Positions 1 through 7,169 of a stretch of DNA of 11,208 nucleotides are shown one piece after another (position 1 is the first letter of the stretch; every line of letters starts with the position of its first letter). A program made the position numbers and the translations under genes. The notes below the pieces were generated by a model, which worked only from the letters and a program-made list of their open reading frames with translations, was not told the DNA's origin and ran no database searches. Where the stretch lies: positions 1 through 11,208 of the forward strand of contig JAGLQD010000036.1 of the NCBI GenBank assembly GCA_023136985.1, given 5' to 3'. The stretch is from Candidatus Sabulitectum sp. GTDB taxonomy: Bacteria > Fermentibacterota > Fermentibacteria > Fermentibacterales > JCC-6.

Positions 1-1
1 T

Positions 2-1501
2 CCTCTTAACGCAATTATAGGCATGGCCGAGTTGCTGGGGGAAACCCGTCTTTCCAGTGAGCAGGAACAGTATGTTCGTGTTTTTAATTCAGCGGGAGAG
101 AATCTTCTAACACTGATCAATGATATCCTGGATCTGTCCAAAGTTGAAGCAGGGCATATAGTTCTTGAGCAAACCGAGTTCTCGCTGGAGGCTGTTCTTA
201 CAAGTGTCTGTGATACACTTTCTCTTAAAGCTCATGGAAAGAATCTGGAGTTGAATTCGCGTATTGTTCCTGGTACTATTGTGGGGCGCATAGGTGACCC
301 CACCCGACTTCGCCAGATACTGCTGAATCTTGCCTCTAATTCGATTAAATTTACCAGTGCAGGTGAGGTCTCAATGACAGTTTCTACCTTATCTTCAGGA
401 ATGCTTCGTTTTGAAGTGTCTGACACTGGAATTGGTATTCCACCAGATAAACTCGACCTTATCTTCGAAAGTTTTGAGCAGGCTGATTCTTCAACAACGA
501 GAAAGTTTGGCGGAACAGGCCTGGGTCTTGCAATAAGCAGAAGACTTGTGGAACTTATGGGTGGAAGAATCAATGTAGAGAGCACAGAGGGCAGTGGGAG
601 TACATTCAGCTTCGTTATTGAGTTACCAGTTGCAGATGATTACTCGGCAAGTGTAGAGGATAAATGCATAGAAAAAAATCTCAAGGATCTTGAGATTCTG
701 ATAGTTGATGATAATGCAACTAATCGTTTGATACAGAGAGAGACTCTTGCCGGCTGGGGCATAAAGGTTACCGAGGCTTCCGATGGAACAACAGCACTTG
801 GCATACTGAAGCGTCGCGGTGAAATTGGCACTCAGTTTGATCTGGTTTTGCTGGATGGTCTTATGCCTGGTATGAACGGATTGGAGGTGGTGTCAAAATA
901 TCTCAGTGAAGGTGCAACAATACCGTCTTCCATAATGATGTTGACATCAACCATGCCACAGGGATACAGTTCAGAGTGCTTAAGAAAAGGTGTACAGAAC
1001 TGTCTGCTTAAACCGGTAAGAAGAGATGATCTGCGAAAGGCAATTGAAGAAGCCATTTCAGACAGGAGTAAAGAAGTGCTTGCTGAAGAAAAGCATAGTC
1101 CTGCCCCTGAGGAGAAGACTGAAAGAACGCTGATCAGAATCCTTGCGGCTGATGACTCCAGCGACAATCGTTTTCTGCTCACTGCATTTCTGAAGAAATT
1201 CCCATGCAGTCTTACAATTGTAGAGAACGGTCAGGAAGCTGTTGATTCCTTTAAAGAGAACGAATATGATATTGTTCTTATGGATATGCAGATGCCGGTG
1301 CTTGACGGGTTCGCGGCAGCGCGTATCATCCGTGAATGGGAGGTCGTGAATGGTCATGATGCAACTCCAATCCTTGCCCTTACAGCTTATGCTCTCCCTG
1401 AAGAGATAAAGCACTGCATTGATGCGGGCTGTGACAGTCACATATCAAAACCGGTAAGAAAAAAGAAACTTATACAGGCAATTGAGGATTTTACCGGATA
1501 G
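2..1501 (+). CDS. Hybrid sensor histidine kinase, two receiver domains, 5' truncated by the window edge
   Basis: The reading frame is open from base 2 and begins PLNAIIGMAELL, which is the sequence just after the H-box of a HisKA domain (usually SHEIRTPLNAI). The phospho-acceptor His and all sensory domains therefore lie upstream, and the ATG at 23 is internal. Numbering from that Met: the rest of HisKA is about 1-55 and the HATPase_c domain about 90-203. The ATPase has an N-box with Asn106, G1 motif DTGIGIP (134-140), an F-box (IFESFEQAD) and G2 motif GGTGLGLAI. Receiver 1 is about 223-345, with acidic pair Asp229/Asp230, phospho-acceptor Asp278 and Lys330. Receiver 2 is about 371-490, with Asp377/Asp378, Asp421 and Lys476. 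Both receivers keep every catalytic residue. No HPt or DNA-binding domain follows, so a phosphorelay would need a separate HPt protein or act through protein contacts. The stimulus cannot be read from this fragment. The family call is secure. Confidence 0.96.
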   Translation, partial: PLNAIIGMAELLGETRLSSEQEQYVRVFNSAGENLLTLINDILDLSKVEAGHIVLEQTEFSLEAVLTSVCDTLSLKAHGKNLELNSRIVPGTIVGRIGDPTRLRQILLNLASNSIKFTSAGEVSMTVSTLSSGMLRFEVSDTGIGIPPDKLDLIFESFEQADSSTTRKFGGTGLGLAISRRLVELMGGRINVESTEGSGSTFSFVIELPVADDYSASVEDKCIEKNLKDLEILIVDDNATNRLIQRETLAGWGIKVTEASDGTTALGILKRRGEIGTQFDLVLLDGLMPGMNGLEVVSKYLSEGATIPSSIMMLTSTMPQGYSSECLRKGVQNCLLKPVRRDDLRKAIEEAISDRSKEVLAEEKHSPAPEEKTERTLIRILAADDSSDNRFLLTAFLKKFPCSLTIVENGQEAVDSFKENEYDIVLMDMQMPVLDGFAAARIIREWEVVNGHDATPILALTAYALPEEIKHCIDAGCDSHISKPVRKKKLIQAIEDFTG

Positions 1502-1502
1502 C

Positions 1503-1529
1503 TCAGGGGAGACCGTAAAACTCCCCTGA
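1503..1529. terminator. Intergenic hairpin between convergent genes
   Basis: A perfect 9-bp stem (TCAGGGGAG / CTCCCCTGA) with a 9-nt loop starts 2 bases after the stop of the kinase gene and lies 17 bases past the stop of the convergent esterase gene. It reads as a hairpin on both strands, so it could end transcription from either side. Neither strand has a clear U-run after it, so the strength is uncertain. Confidence 0.5.
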
Positions 1530-1545
1530 ACTACAGATGGTACTA

Positions 1546-2859
1546 CTATTTTAGTAGCAGCACTTTTCCCGTTACGCTGGTATCACCTGAACGGATGTTG
1601 TAGAAATACACCCCGGGAGCAAGAATGGAATCATAGAATCCCACATTGTGCATGCCTGGATCCAGATGCGAATTTACAAGTGTTTCAACCACTCTGCCCA
1701 TTCCATCGTATATGTCAAGGGATACAAAACCCGGAATTTGAAGATCGAAAGCTATCCGGGTCTCGAAGGATGCTCTGTCATAAGCAGCACTGTGATATCC
1801 GAATGTTCTTTCAGCCTGCGGCACATCGGAGAACTCCCATGAACCATCACACCCGGGATGGGAGTGATGCATTTTTTCACAGAGGAAACTCACTGCGATG
1901 GTAAACCTCTCATGAAGTTTGTCAAAATGCCCGCCTTCGAATATCTGGTACTCGTAGTTTATCCCAAGAGCATCAAGTGAGTCTGCAAACGCGTTACAGG
2001 CAGGTAGTATGTAGAATTGGTCCAGAGTTCCAGCATCAAAGTAGATCCTGACTTCATCAGTACCCTGATACCCTGGAAGGTTCTGCAGAAACTGAGGAAG
2101 ATTGTGCTCCATCCACAGCGCCCATACTTCCGGAACATAGTTTGCCCATTGATCAAGTGGCAGATCAACATAGAAGGGAGGATTACTCAGATTGGGTGAG
2201 AAAGCTCCCGCCATGCTGAAAAGTACACCATTGGCGAACCCCGCAGAAGGGTAATAAAAATATGGAGGTCCAGTGAGCTCTCCCAGCACGCCGTAAATGT
2301 TTATGGAAAGCATAACAGGCAGGTCCATACCACTGCCGCACACCGCTGCTGCAGCCTGATAAAGATCCGGGTACTCTCCATAGAATTTTACTGCACCGTA
2401 CCCACCCATTGAATGGCCCATAACGGTTCTTTTTACGCGATTTGGAAGTGTTCTGAAGCTGGCATCAACCCACTGGATAAGATCGTGGGCAATGTAGCCT
2501 TCAACATCGCCGTACAGAACAGAACCTGTGTAGAACGAAGCTGGATAGGGTGTGGTATAGCCATCCGGCTTAACCACAATAACAGGATAGATCACCCCGT
2601 CTTCAATGAGAAGATCAAGCACATCTACCAGATCCGGGAACTCGTCATGCCCCAGAAGAAGCCCTGCTCCATGGAAGTAGTAGATCACCGGATATCTTCT
2701 TCCAGAGGAAGAATTGTATCCATCAGGAAGATAGACATGTACACTCTTATCCTGGCCAAGAGCCTCACTGTAGAATGTAGTCTCAACAACCACACCTTCA
2801 GCCAGGGCTTGCGAAGTCATCACCAGAAAGAGCGCTGCAACAATCAGCAACTTGTACAT
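1546..2859 (-). CDS. Secreted esterase (esterase D/PF00756-type alpha/beta hydrolase) with C-terminal FlgD-like/type IX-sorting-like domain
   Basis: This 437-residue protein starts with a clear signal peptide, probably cleaved after Ala20 (QALA/EG). The catalytic domain is about 24-330. It has an oxyanion-type YFHGAG segment at 61-66, the nucleophile elbow GHSMGG at 148-153 (Ser150), an acidic candidate at Asp276 or Asp280 (FDAGTLDQF) and the catalytic His in EGGHFD (His311). This is the pattern of the putative esterase family that includes esterase D, feruloyl/acetyl xylan esterases and antigen 85; the substrate cannot be told. Residues about 352-437 form a beta-rich C-terminal domain with LDIYDGMGRVV, a PGMHNVGF turn and APGVYFYNI, ending in GKVLLLK. 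That matches FlgD-like/type A sorting domains, so export to the surface or medium is likely. The start ATG is preceded by AGAAAGGGG at 11-nt range. It appears to be a single-gene unit, transcribed towards the kinase. Confidence 0.9.
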   Translation of the reverse strand: MYKLLIVAALFLVMTSQALAEGVVVETTFYSEALGQDKSVHVYLPDGYNSSSGRRYPVIYYFHGAGLLLGHDEFPDLVDVLDLLIEDGVIYPVIVVKPDGYTTPYPASFYTGSVLYGDVEGYIAHDLIQWVDASFRTLPNRVKRTVMGHSMGGYGAVKFYGEYPDLYQAAAAVCGSGMDLPVMLSINIYGVLGELTGPPYFYYPSAGFANGVLFSMAGAFSPNLSNPPFYVDLPLDQWANYVPEVWALWMEHNLPQFLQNLPGYQGTDEVRIYFDAGTLDQFYILPACNAFADSLDALGINYEYQIFEGGHFDKLHERFTIAVSFLCEKMHHSHPGCDGSWEFSDVPQAERTFGYHSAAYDRASFETRIAFDLQIPGFVSLDIYDGMGRVVETLVNSHLDPGMHNVGFYDSILAPGVYFYNIRSGDTSVTGKVLLLK

Positions 2860-2886
2860 TTGAGTACACCCCTTTCTAAACTGAAA

Positions 2887-3014
2887 CCGAAGCTGATGAA
2901 AAACCGGTGACTCCGACCATTCCTGGCAGCATCATGCACTGGAAAGCCAGAGGGACCGGGAAGCAGCATGGCAAATAGTCCCAGGTAAGGCTGATGCTGC
3001 ACTCGCAGCTTCGG
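2887..3014 (-). ncRNA. Candidate structured 5' leader RNA of the esterase gene
   Basis: Between the predicted start point (about 3012) and the esterase start codon lie about 150 nt packed with nested inverted repeats. The outer pair is CCGAAGCTG (2887-2895) with CAGCTTCGG (3006-3014), 9 perfect bp. The inner pair is GCAGCATCA (2926-2934) with TGATGCTGC (2992-3000), 9 perfect bp. Inside it are GGGAC (2952-2956) with GTCCC (2978-2982), and a small CTGG-AAAG-CCAG hairpin at 2939-2950. A competing hairpin, GCTGC-ACTC-GCAGC (2996-3009), uses bases from both long stems, so two conformations are mutually exclusive. I do not recognise a known riboswitch consensus on either strand. The orientation is inferred from the promoter just outside it. 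It could instead be an intergenic repeat element. Confidence 0.45.
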
Positions 3015-3018
3015 AGGA

Positions 3019-3047
3019 TGTATATAGTTGTAACATATTGATGTCAA
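3019..3047 (-). promoter_or_regulatory. Sigma-70-type promoter of the esterase gene
   Basis: On the minus strand there is a perfect -35 box TTGACA (3047-3042), a 17-bp spacer and TATACA as -10 (3024-3019, 4 of 6 matches). The predicted start, around 3012, falls within the first base pairs of the outer stem of the leader. Confidence 0.6.
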
Positions 3048-3322
3048 GGTGTATAGGTGCAGTAAAGGAACAAGTGTTTACCACGATTTACTGTAGCGAT
3101 CTTAAAAAGTTCGCCAAGAGAATTCATACAGTTATTTCTTTGAAGCCTGCCTCTTAGAAGGGGAAGAATTCAGGTACACGCATGTATACAAACTCTGTGC
3201 TAAAAATAGAACCAGTAAGCTCCGGTGTTGAAAAAGAGGGAATTACACAGATCTTACAGAAAATGAAACACAGGGAAAAGGCTGAAAGTGGGTATCGCTA
3301 CAGCTATAAATTGCAAATCTGC
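3048..3322. other. Intergenic stretch, nothing recognised
   Basis: This lies between the divergent promoters of the esterase and of the DUF1232 operon. I see no convincing gene, RNA or long repeat. Two GAATTC sites and an 8-bp palindrome TGTATACA (near 3184) are the only small patterns, and both are short enough to be chance. Confidence 0.5.
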
Positions 3323-3350
3323 TTGACAAGTATTTGAAACAGGTTAATAT
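3323..3350 (+). promoter_or_regulatory. Promoter of the DUF1232/ferritin-like operon
   Basis: A perfect TTGACA (3323-3328) is followed after 16 bp by TAATAT (3345-3350), 4 of 6 matches to the -10 consensus. The leader of about 45 nt contains a small GAGG-GTAA-CCTC hairpin (3374-3384 region) and the ribosome site GGAAAGGG (3390-3397). The stretch TGAAACAG...TGTAATACA closely resembles the minus-strand promoter at 10350-10385. Confidence 0.6.
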
Positions 3351-3403
3351 GTAATACAATTCAAAATTAGCAGAGGGTAACCTCCGGACGGAAAGGGTAC
3401 ATA

Positions 3404-3829
3404 ATGAGAAAGACCATTTCAAAGAGAACTGCAGAACGAGTGGTGAATGATGGTGCAAACAGGGTAACAGAAGAGGATGTATACAAAGTTGTAGACCGGG
3501 CAGACGACATTCAGAAAAAAGTCTCCCTGCACGGACCTCTGGGAAGACTTATCAACGATGTAAAACTGATGATCTCGCTTGTGAAAGACTACTGGAACAA
3601 AAGTTACAGAGACGTTCCATGGTGGACAGTTGCTGCTGTGGTTACAGCTCTTCTTTACGTGCTTAGCCCTGTTGATCTCATCCCTGACTTTATTCCTTTC
3701 TTCGGCCTTCTCGATGACGCAGCGGTGGTATCCGCTTGTCTTTTTCTTGTTGAGCAGGATTTAAGCAGATACAGAAGCTGGAAAGATTCGAAAGCAGAAT
3801 CAGAAAAGAGGGATGGAAACAATGAATAG
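3404..3829 (+). CDS. DUF1232 (YkvA-type) membrane protein
   Basis: This 141-residue protein has a charged cytosolic N-terminus (1-70) and then the DUF1232 signature. A hydrophobic stretch begins at WWTVAAVV (73-80) and runs through ALLYVLSPVDLIPDFIPFFGLLDDAAVV (82-109 region) to about 117. The SPVDLIPD and GLLDDA motifs are diagnostic of the family, which has no well-defined biochemical role; members are small membrane-associated proteins. The C-terminus (120-141) is highly charged. The start ATG follows GGAAAGGG at a 6-nt gap. Its last 8 bases overlap the start of the next gene, so the two are probably translationally coupled and may act together in or near the inner membrane. Confidence 0.88.
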   Translation: MRKTISKRTAERVVNDGANRVTEEDVYKVVDRADDIQKKVSLHGPLGRLINDVKLMISLVKDYWNKSYRDVPWWTVAAVVTALLYVLSPVDLIPDFIPFFGLLDDAAVVSACLFLVEQDLSRYRSWKDSKAESEKRDGNNE

Positions 3830-4337
3830 TAGAAAAGCACCGATCACTGTGGCACTGACTATGCTGATTGCAGGGTGTTTCTTCGTACTGCCCGCCATGG
3901 CAGAGTCTGGTTTTGGTGCTGCCGGCGCTGAAGCCGATAGCAGCAGAACTCTTGAAGAGATGCTGAATTATGCAATAGAAGATGAGTTTGCAGCCAGGGC
4001 GGAGTATGAGATGATTATTGAGGAGTACGGAGAACTTCGTCCTTTCAGTAACATAATCCGTGCTGAAGAAAATCACATTGCTCAATTGATCCCACTTTTT
4101 CACCAGTTTGGCTTTGATGTACCTGAAGATGCTTCAAGCAGTTTTGTGGTGGTTCCTGAATCATTGAAGAATGCATTTGAAATAGGTATTGAAGCAGAGA
4201 TAGTAAATATTGCCATGTACGAGAGTTTTCTGGAAGGTGATCTGCCGGATGATGTGCGAGATGTATTTGAACATTTGAAAGCAGGATCAGAGAACCACCA
4301 GCGAGCTTTTGAAAACGGTTTGCGTCGCTACCAGTAA
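3822..4337 (+). CDS. Secreted ferritin-like protein (DUF2202-type four-helix diiron fold)
   Basis: The start chosen is the ATG at 3822, because GAGGG (3808-3812) sits 9 bases before it. An ATG at 3813 directly abuts that site and is unlikely. The product is 171 residues with a signal peptide, probably cut after Ala27 (AMA/ES). An internal IAGC at 16-19 also fits a lipobox, but the hydrophobic core continues past it. The mature domain (about 43-170) shows the ferritin-like ligand pattern: an acidic residue in IEDEFAARAEYE (Glu55), ExxH in RAEENH (Glu82, His85), Glu124 in IEAEIVN, and GSENHQRAF (Glu157, His159). The last motif is typical of DUF2202. Metal binding, probably a di-iron centre used in redox or iron handling outside the cytosol, is inferred from the residues. 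It is cotranscribed with the DUF1232 gene, which it overlaps by 8 bp. Confidence 0.85.
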   Translation: MNSRKAPITVALTMLIAGCFFVLPAMAESGFGAAGAEADSSRTLEEMLNYAIEDEFAARAEYEMIIEEYGELRPFSNIIRAEENHIAQLIPLFHQFGFDVPEDASSSFVVVPESLKNAFEIGIEAEIVNIAMYESFLEGDLPDDVRDVFEHLKAGSENHQRAFENGLRRYQ

Positions 4338-4370
4338 TCGGATCCCTGTCTGGAAAGTGCTATCACAACA

Positions 4371-4871
4371 TTACTCTTCAGGGTTCCTGTTAAAGAATTC
4401 GCTTATCCACTGAAAATGGCATCCGGCATTTGAAGCTGCATTCTTATCGTCGTCTCTGTCGCCGACGAACAGAACAGTTGAAGGGTCAACAGCGTAAAGA
4501 TCGATGAGATTATCAAGCATTCCCGGGGCAGGTTTTCTGCAGCTGCAGCCACTGTAAGGAATGTGAGGGCACATCTGGATGGTTCCTTCTACAGGAGTAA
4601 AGCCGAATGCTTTGATGAAAGTGTCATTGAGCAGATCCATAGCAGTATCTTCAGCGAAATAACCGGATCCAACGCCTCCCTGGTTGCTTGCAATCCCATA
4701 GCCTACACCGGATTCATCTCCTGGGCCAGCCCAGTTGAAACCGGCCAGCTTTTCTACAACATCCGGATAAAGCTTCCATTCTCCAGCTCTGTTCGGGCAG
4801 GGCTGCCCTGGAACCGTACAGTATCTAAGTGTGCCGTCCGCGTCAAAGATTATCAGCTTGTATTTCGTCAT
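4371..4871 (-). CDS. HAD-IIIA family phosphatase, GmhB/histidinol-phosphatase-like, with zinc motif
   Basis: This 166-residue protein has a complete set of HAD motifs. Motif I is FDADGTL (nucleophile Asp10, acid Asp12), motif II is SNQ (62-64), motif III is the Lys in CRKP (Lys113) and motif IV is GDRDDD (137-142). The segment CPHIPYSGCSC gives Cys101, His103, Cys109 and Cys111, the structural zinc site of the GmhB/HisB-N branch. GmhB removes the 7-phosphate of heptose bisphosphate in LPS core synthesis, but no heptose or histidine genes are nearby, so the substrate stays open. Length is close to the family's usual 150-190. The ribosome site AGAGGAGA is 9 bases before the ATG. A weak promoter (TTGCCG, 16 bp, TATTTT; 4957-4930) lies upstream. 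It is convergent with the ferritin-like gene, with no strong hairpin between them. Confidence 0.9.
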   Translation of the reverse strand: MTKYKLIIFDADGTLRYCTVPGQPCPNRAGEWKLYPDVVEKLAGFNWAGPGDESGVGYGIASNQGGVGSGYFAEDTAMDLLNDTFIKAFGFTPVEGTIQMCPHIPYSGCSCRKPAPGMLDNLIDLYAVDPSTVLFVGDRDDDKNAASNAGCHFQWISEFFNRNPEE

Positions 4872-5330
4872 ACGGAAAAATCTCCTCTGGTGATAACAGA
4901 AAAAGTGAATGGTTCAACTCCTCCTGGTTAAAATACTAAATCCAACAGAACCGGCAAGTGCTCATGGATATGGAGGAAAAGGAATTCGATTCGTCCCTGA
5001 CTATTTCTCGAAGATACAATTACTGTTAAGAAGATAGTTATTGAGTTAAATGAGTGTAGAGCAGAATCGTCAGTAATTGAGAAGAGGTAAAAATTCTTCC
5101 TGTCCATAATTATCCCTAAAGGTGCATACTGATTTTCTGCTTGGAAACTGAGTCTTAAGCTTTTTTGTATTTAGTAATGATTTCCAGCAGAACAAATATT
5201 CAACAGAATTTGCAAGTTACATACTGGGAGGTTCTTGTATCGCTCTGGTTGTCCCACAATCCGGGAAGTAGAAATTTAGAATACAGTCATTTGCTGAAAG
5301 CAGTTTTTTCAAACATCAGGAGGTTGATCG
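4872..5330. other. Gene-free AT-rich stretch
   Basis: There are about 460 bases without a credible reading frame between the divergent phosphatase and propeller-remnant genes. Besides the weak phosphatase promoter near 4930-4957, I see only a possible -10 box TAGAAT (5277-5282) and the ribosome site AGGAGG (5318-5323) belonging to the downstream remnant. No stable repeat or RNA gene is evident. Confidence 0.5.
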
Positions 5331-5825
5331 TTGAGTTCACACTACAGAGTACTTTTCTTGATTCTCCTGACCATATTTGTTTCTTGTGGTTCTGAAGAAA
5401 CACCGGAGAGTGATTCTGATAATGTGGCTGTGGATACCCTTCATCATCTGGTTCCATTTGACTCTATTGGTGTGGAACCCGGGGACAGTACTATGATGTT
5501 TGGAAGAATATGGGGGACTGCATACACCCCCCGGGGGAATATTGCTATTCTTAATGGTACTTTCCCGGGAATCCGTTTTTTTAATTCTGATGGAGAGCAT
5601 CTCTTCGATTTCACTCCACAGGGGGAGGGCCCTTGGGGAATTTCTTAGACTGACCAGGGCGCCCCTCCTTTCCATTGTCTCCATGGGGGTAGACAGCAGG
5701 AGCAGGACCCGGGTGGCTGGAATATGAGAATATGCAATGGAGGAGTGCTGATCGACCCCAGAGATCCTGAAATGTACCCAGTTGTGTATCAAATGCAGAA
5801 GGGAATAGAGATCATACCCCAGTGA
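5331..5825 (+). pseudogene. Decayed beta-propeller lipoprotein remnant
   Basis: A TTG at 5331, 7 bases after a perfect AGGAGG, opens a 105-residue frame. It has a lipoprotein signal (lipobox FVSC, Cys19) and one propeller-like blade ending QGEGPWGIS before a TAG at 5646. Related propellers normally read GEGPGEF here. Skipping one base near 5634 gives exactly GEF and then LRLTRAPLL in the next frame, up to a TGA at 5725, which shows a single-base frameshift in a T/G-rich run. Back in the first frame, the last 30 codons to a TGA at 5823 (IDPRDPEMYPVVYQM...) look like a protein C-terminus. Such propellers are usually about 350-400 residues, so the middle seems deleted as well. An assembly error could explain the shift, but not the missing blades. 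The promoter-proximal region and ribosome site remain intact, so the truncated lipoprotein could still be made. Confidence 0.6.
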
Positions 5826-5841
5826 GATATTTTTCGGGTAT

Positions 5842-5856
5842 TGTTCCGCAGGAACA
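5842..5856 (+). terminator. Small hairpin after the propeller remnant
   Basis: TGTTCC-GCA-GGAACA forms a 6-bp stem followed by CTTTGCTTATT. It lies 16 bases past the last stop of the remnant. The stem is short and the T-run poor, so this is only a weak candidate. Confidence 0.3.
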
Positions 5857-5924
5857 CTTTGCTTATTAGTAGTTTCTTGAAGTTTTAGCAATGGACAGTA
5901 TTCTCAATATCTGGAGGTGGTATT

Positions 5925-7154
5925 TTGCCGGATAAGAAAAGAACAGTGGTGTTTGCAGAGGTTCTTTATGATGGCCGGAAAAAGCTGGAGAATTGCTCGA
6001 TTGTTATTGAGGGTGATATGATTGTGGATGTGCTTCAGAAGAAGCTTAGCGCGGATTATTCCGGTTTTGTAACCCCGGCGTTCATAGATGCCCACTCACA
6101 CATTGGAATGGACAGGGAAGGCGAACCCTGGACTGAATCTGAACTGAATGACACACTGAACCAGATACTGCCTGTGAACGATCCTCTTAACAGCATCTAT
6201 TTCGATGACAGAGCATTCAAGGATGCAGTTGATTTTGGAGTTCTATACAGCTGTGTTGTTCCAGGCAGCGGAAATCTTTTCGGCGGCAGGGCAAAGGTGA
6301 TCCGCAATTTCGCCCCAAACCGGAAAACAGCAGAACTGAAAGACTACGGGTTCAAAATGGCCCTGGGCTACAATCCCAGATCAACAACTGATTGGAAGGG
6401 GGACCGCCCAAATACACGAATGGGTGTTTATGCCCTTCTTGAGCAGAAATTCGATGAGGTCATCAACAAAAGAAACAAGGCTTCTCTGAAGAGAGAAAAG
6501 GAGTTGCACAAGCTTCAGAAGGATGCGAAGAAAGAGAAGTTCTCGCATGATGAGATAAAGTTTCAGACATCGCTTATTGAAAGAGAGTACCTCCAGACCT
6601 TCACCCCCGGGGAAGGTGCAGTTATGGAGCTGCTCGCAGGAGATAAAACAGCCAAAGTGCATGTGCATAAGGAAGACGATATTCTTTACCTCATCGAGTT
6701 TGCCCGCAAGTATGGTATCAAGGTAACAGCAGAGCATACATGTGATGTGTTCCATAAAGAGATATTTAATGAACTGGGGGATGCAGGAATCCCCATTGTT
6801 TACGGCCCCCTTGGATCAGTAGGGTACAAAGTTGAGCTGAAACATGCTTATTACCAGAACGCTGGGCTTCTGATGAAATCAAATGCATTCTATGGCCTTA
6901 TGACAGATCACCCGGTTATATGGACCCCTTTACTGAGAGATAGTCTGAAATTTTTTCTTATTCAGGGAATGTCACCGGAGGAGGCAATTTCCATGATAAC
7001 ATGGAAGAATGCAAGAATTCTTGGTCTTGATGATACACTTGGCACAGTTGAGCAGGGAAAGACCGCAAGCCTTGTTGTCTGGAAGAGAAACCCTCTTGAT
7101 CTTGCTGCTTTTCCGAAAATGGTCATGGCGGAAGGAAAAGTAATTCGGCAATAG
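5925..7154 (+). CDS. Metal-dependent amidohydrolase (imidazolonepropionase-like, COG1228 type)
   Basis: This 409-residue cytosolic-looking protein has no signal peptide and starts with TTG, 7 bases after GGAGG (5913-5917). The N-terminal beta segment (7-50) leads into the metal site FIDAHSHIG (His57, His59). Further ligand candidates are HVH (His246, His248), AEHT (His271) and the catalytic Asp in MTDHP (Asp328). The C-terminal part carries the usual return strand (GTVEQGKTASLVVW, 373-386; MAEGKVI). This order fits the amidohydrolase superfamily, subgroup of HutI and related aryldialkylphosphatase/prolidase-like enzymes; the substrate is unknown. A Lys/Glu-rich helical segment at about 180-222 sits between the metal motifs. 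A weak promoter (TTGAAG, 16 bp, TATTCT; 5877-5904) lies immediately upstream, so it may be transcribed alone. No hut genes are nearby, which argues against a histidine-degradation role. Confidence 0.88.
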   Translation: MPDKKRTVVFAEVLYDGRKKLENCSIVIEGDMIVDVLQKKLSADYSGFVTPAFIDAHSHIGMDREGEPWTESELNDTLNQILPVNDPLNSIYFDDRAFKDAVDFGVLYSCVVPGSGNLFGGRAKVIRNFAPNRKTAELKDYGFKMALGYNPRSTTDWKGDRPNTRMGVYALLEQKFDEVINKRNKASLKREKELHKLQKDAKKEKFSHDEIKFQTSLIEREYLQTFTPGEGAVMELLAGDKTAKVHVHKEDDILYLIEFARKYGIKVTAEHTCDVFHKEIFNELGDAGIPIVYGPLGSVGYKVELKHAYYQNAGLLMKSNAFYGLMTDHPVIWTPLLRDSLKFFLIQGMSPEEAISMITWKNARILGLDDTLGTVEQGKTASLVVWKRNPLDLAAFPKMVMAEGKVIRQ

Positions 7155-7169
7155 CCGCATCCAACAGAA

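Noticed and set aside
23..25. ATG as the true start of the histidine kinase
   Set aside because: The frame is open upstream to the window edge and encodes the conserved PLNAIIG right before this Met, so it is internal.
2413..2910. 165-codon plus-strand frame opposite the esterase
   Set aside because: It is a shadow of the esterase coding strand; its translation shows no domain pattern, while the minus frame has a full catalytic set.
5016..5026. ACAATTACTGT resembling half of the palindrome at 10480-10496
   Set aside because: The opposite half-site is missing, so it is probably chance.
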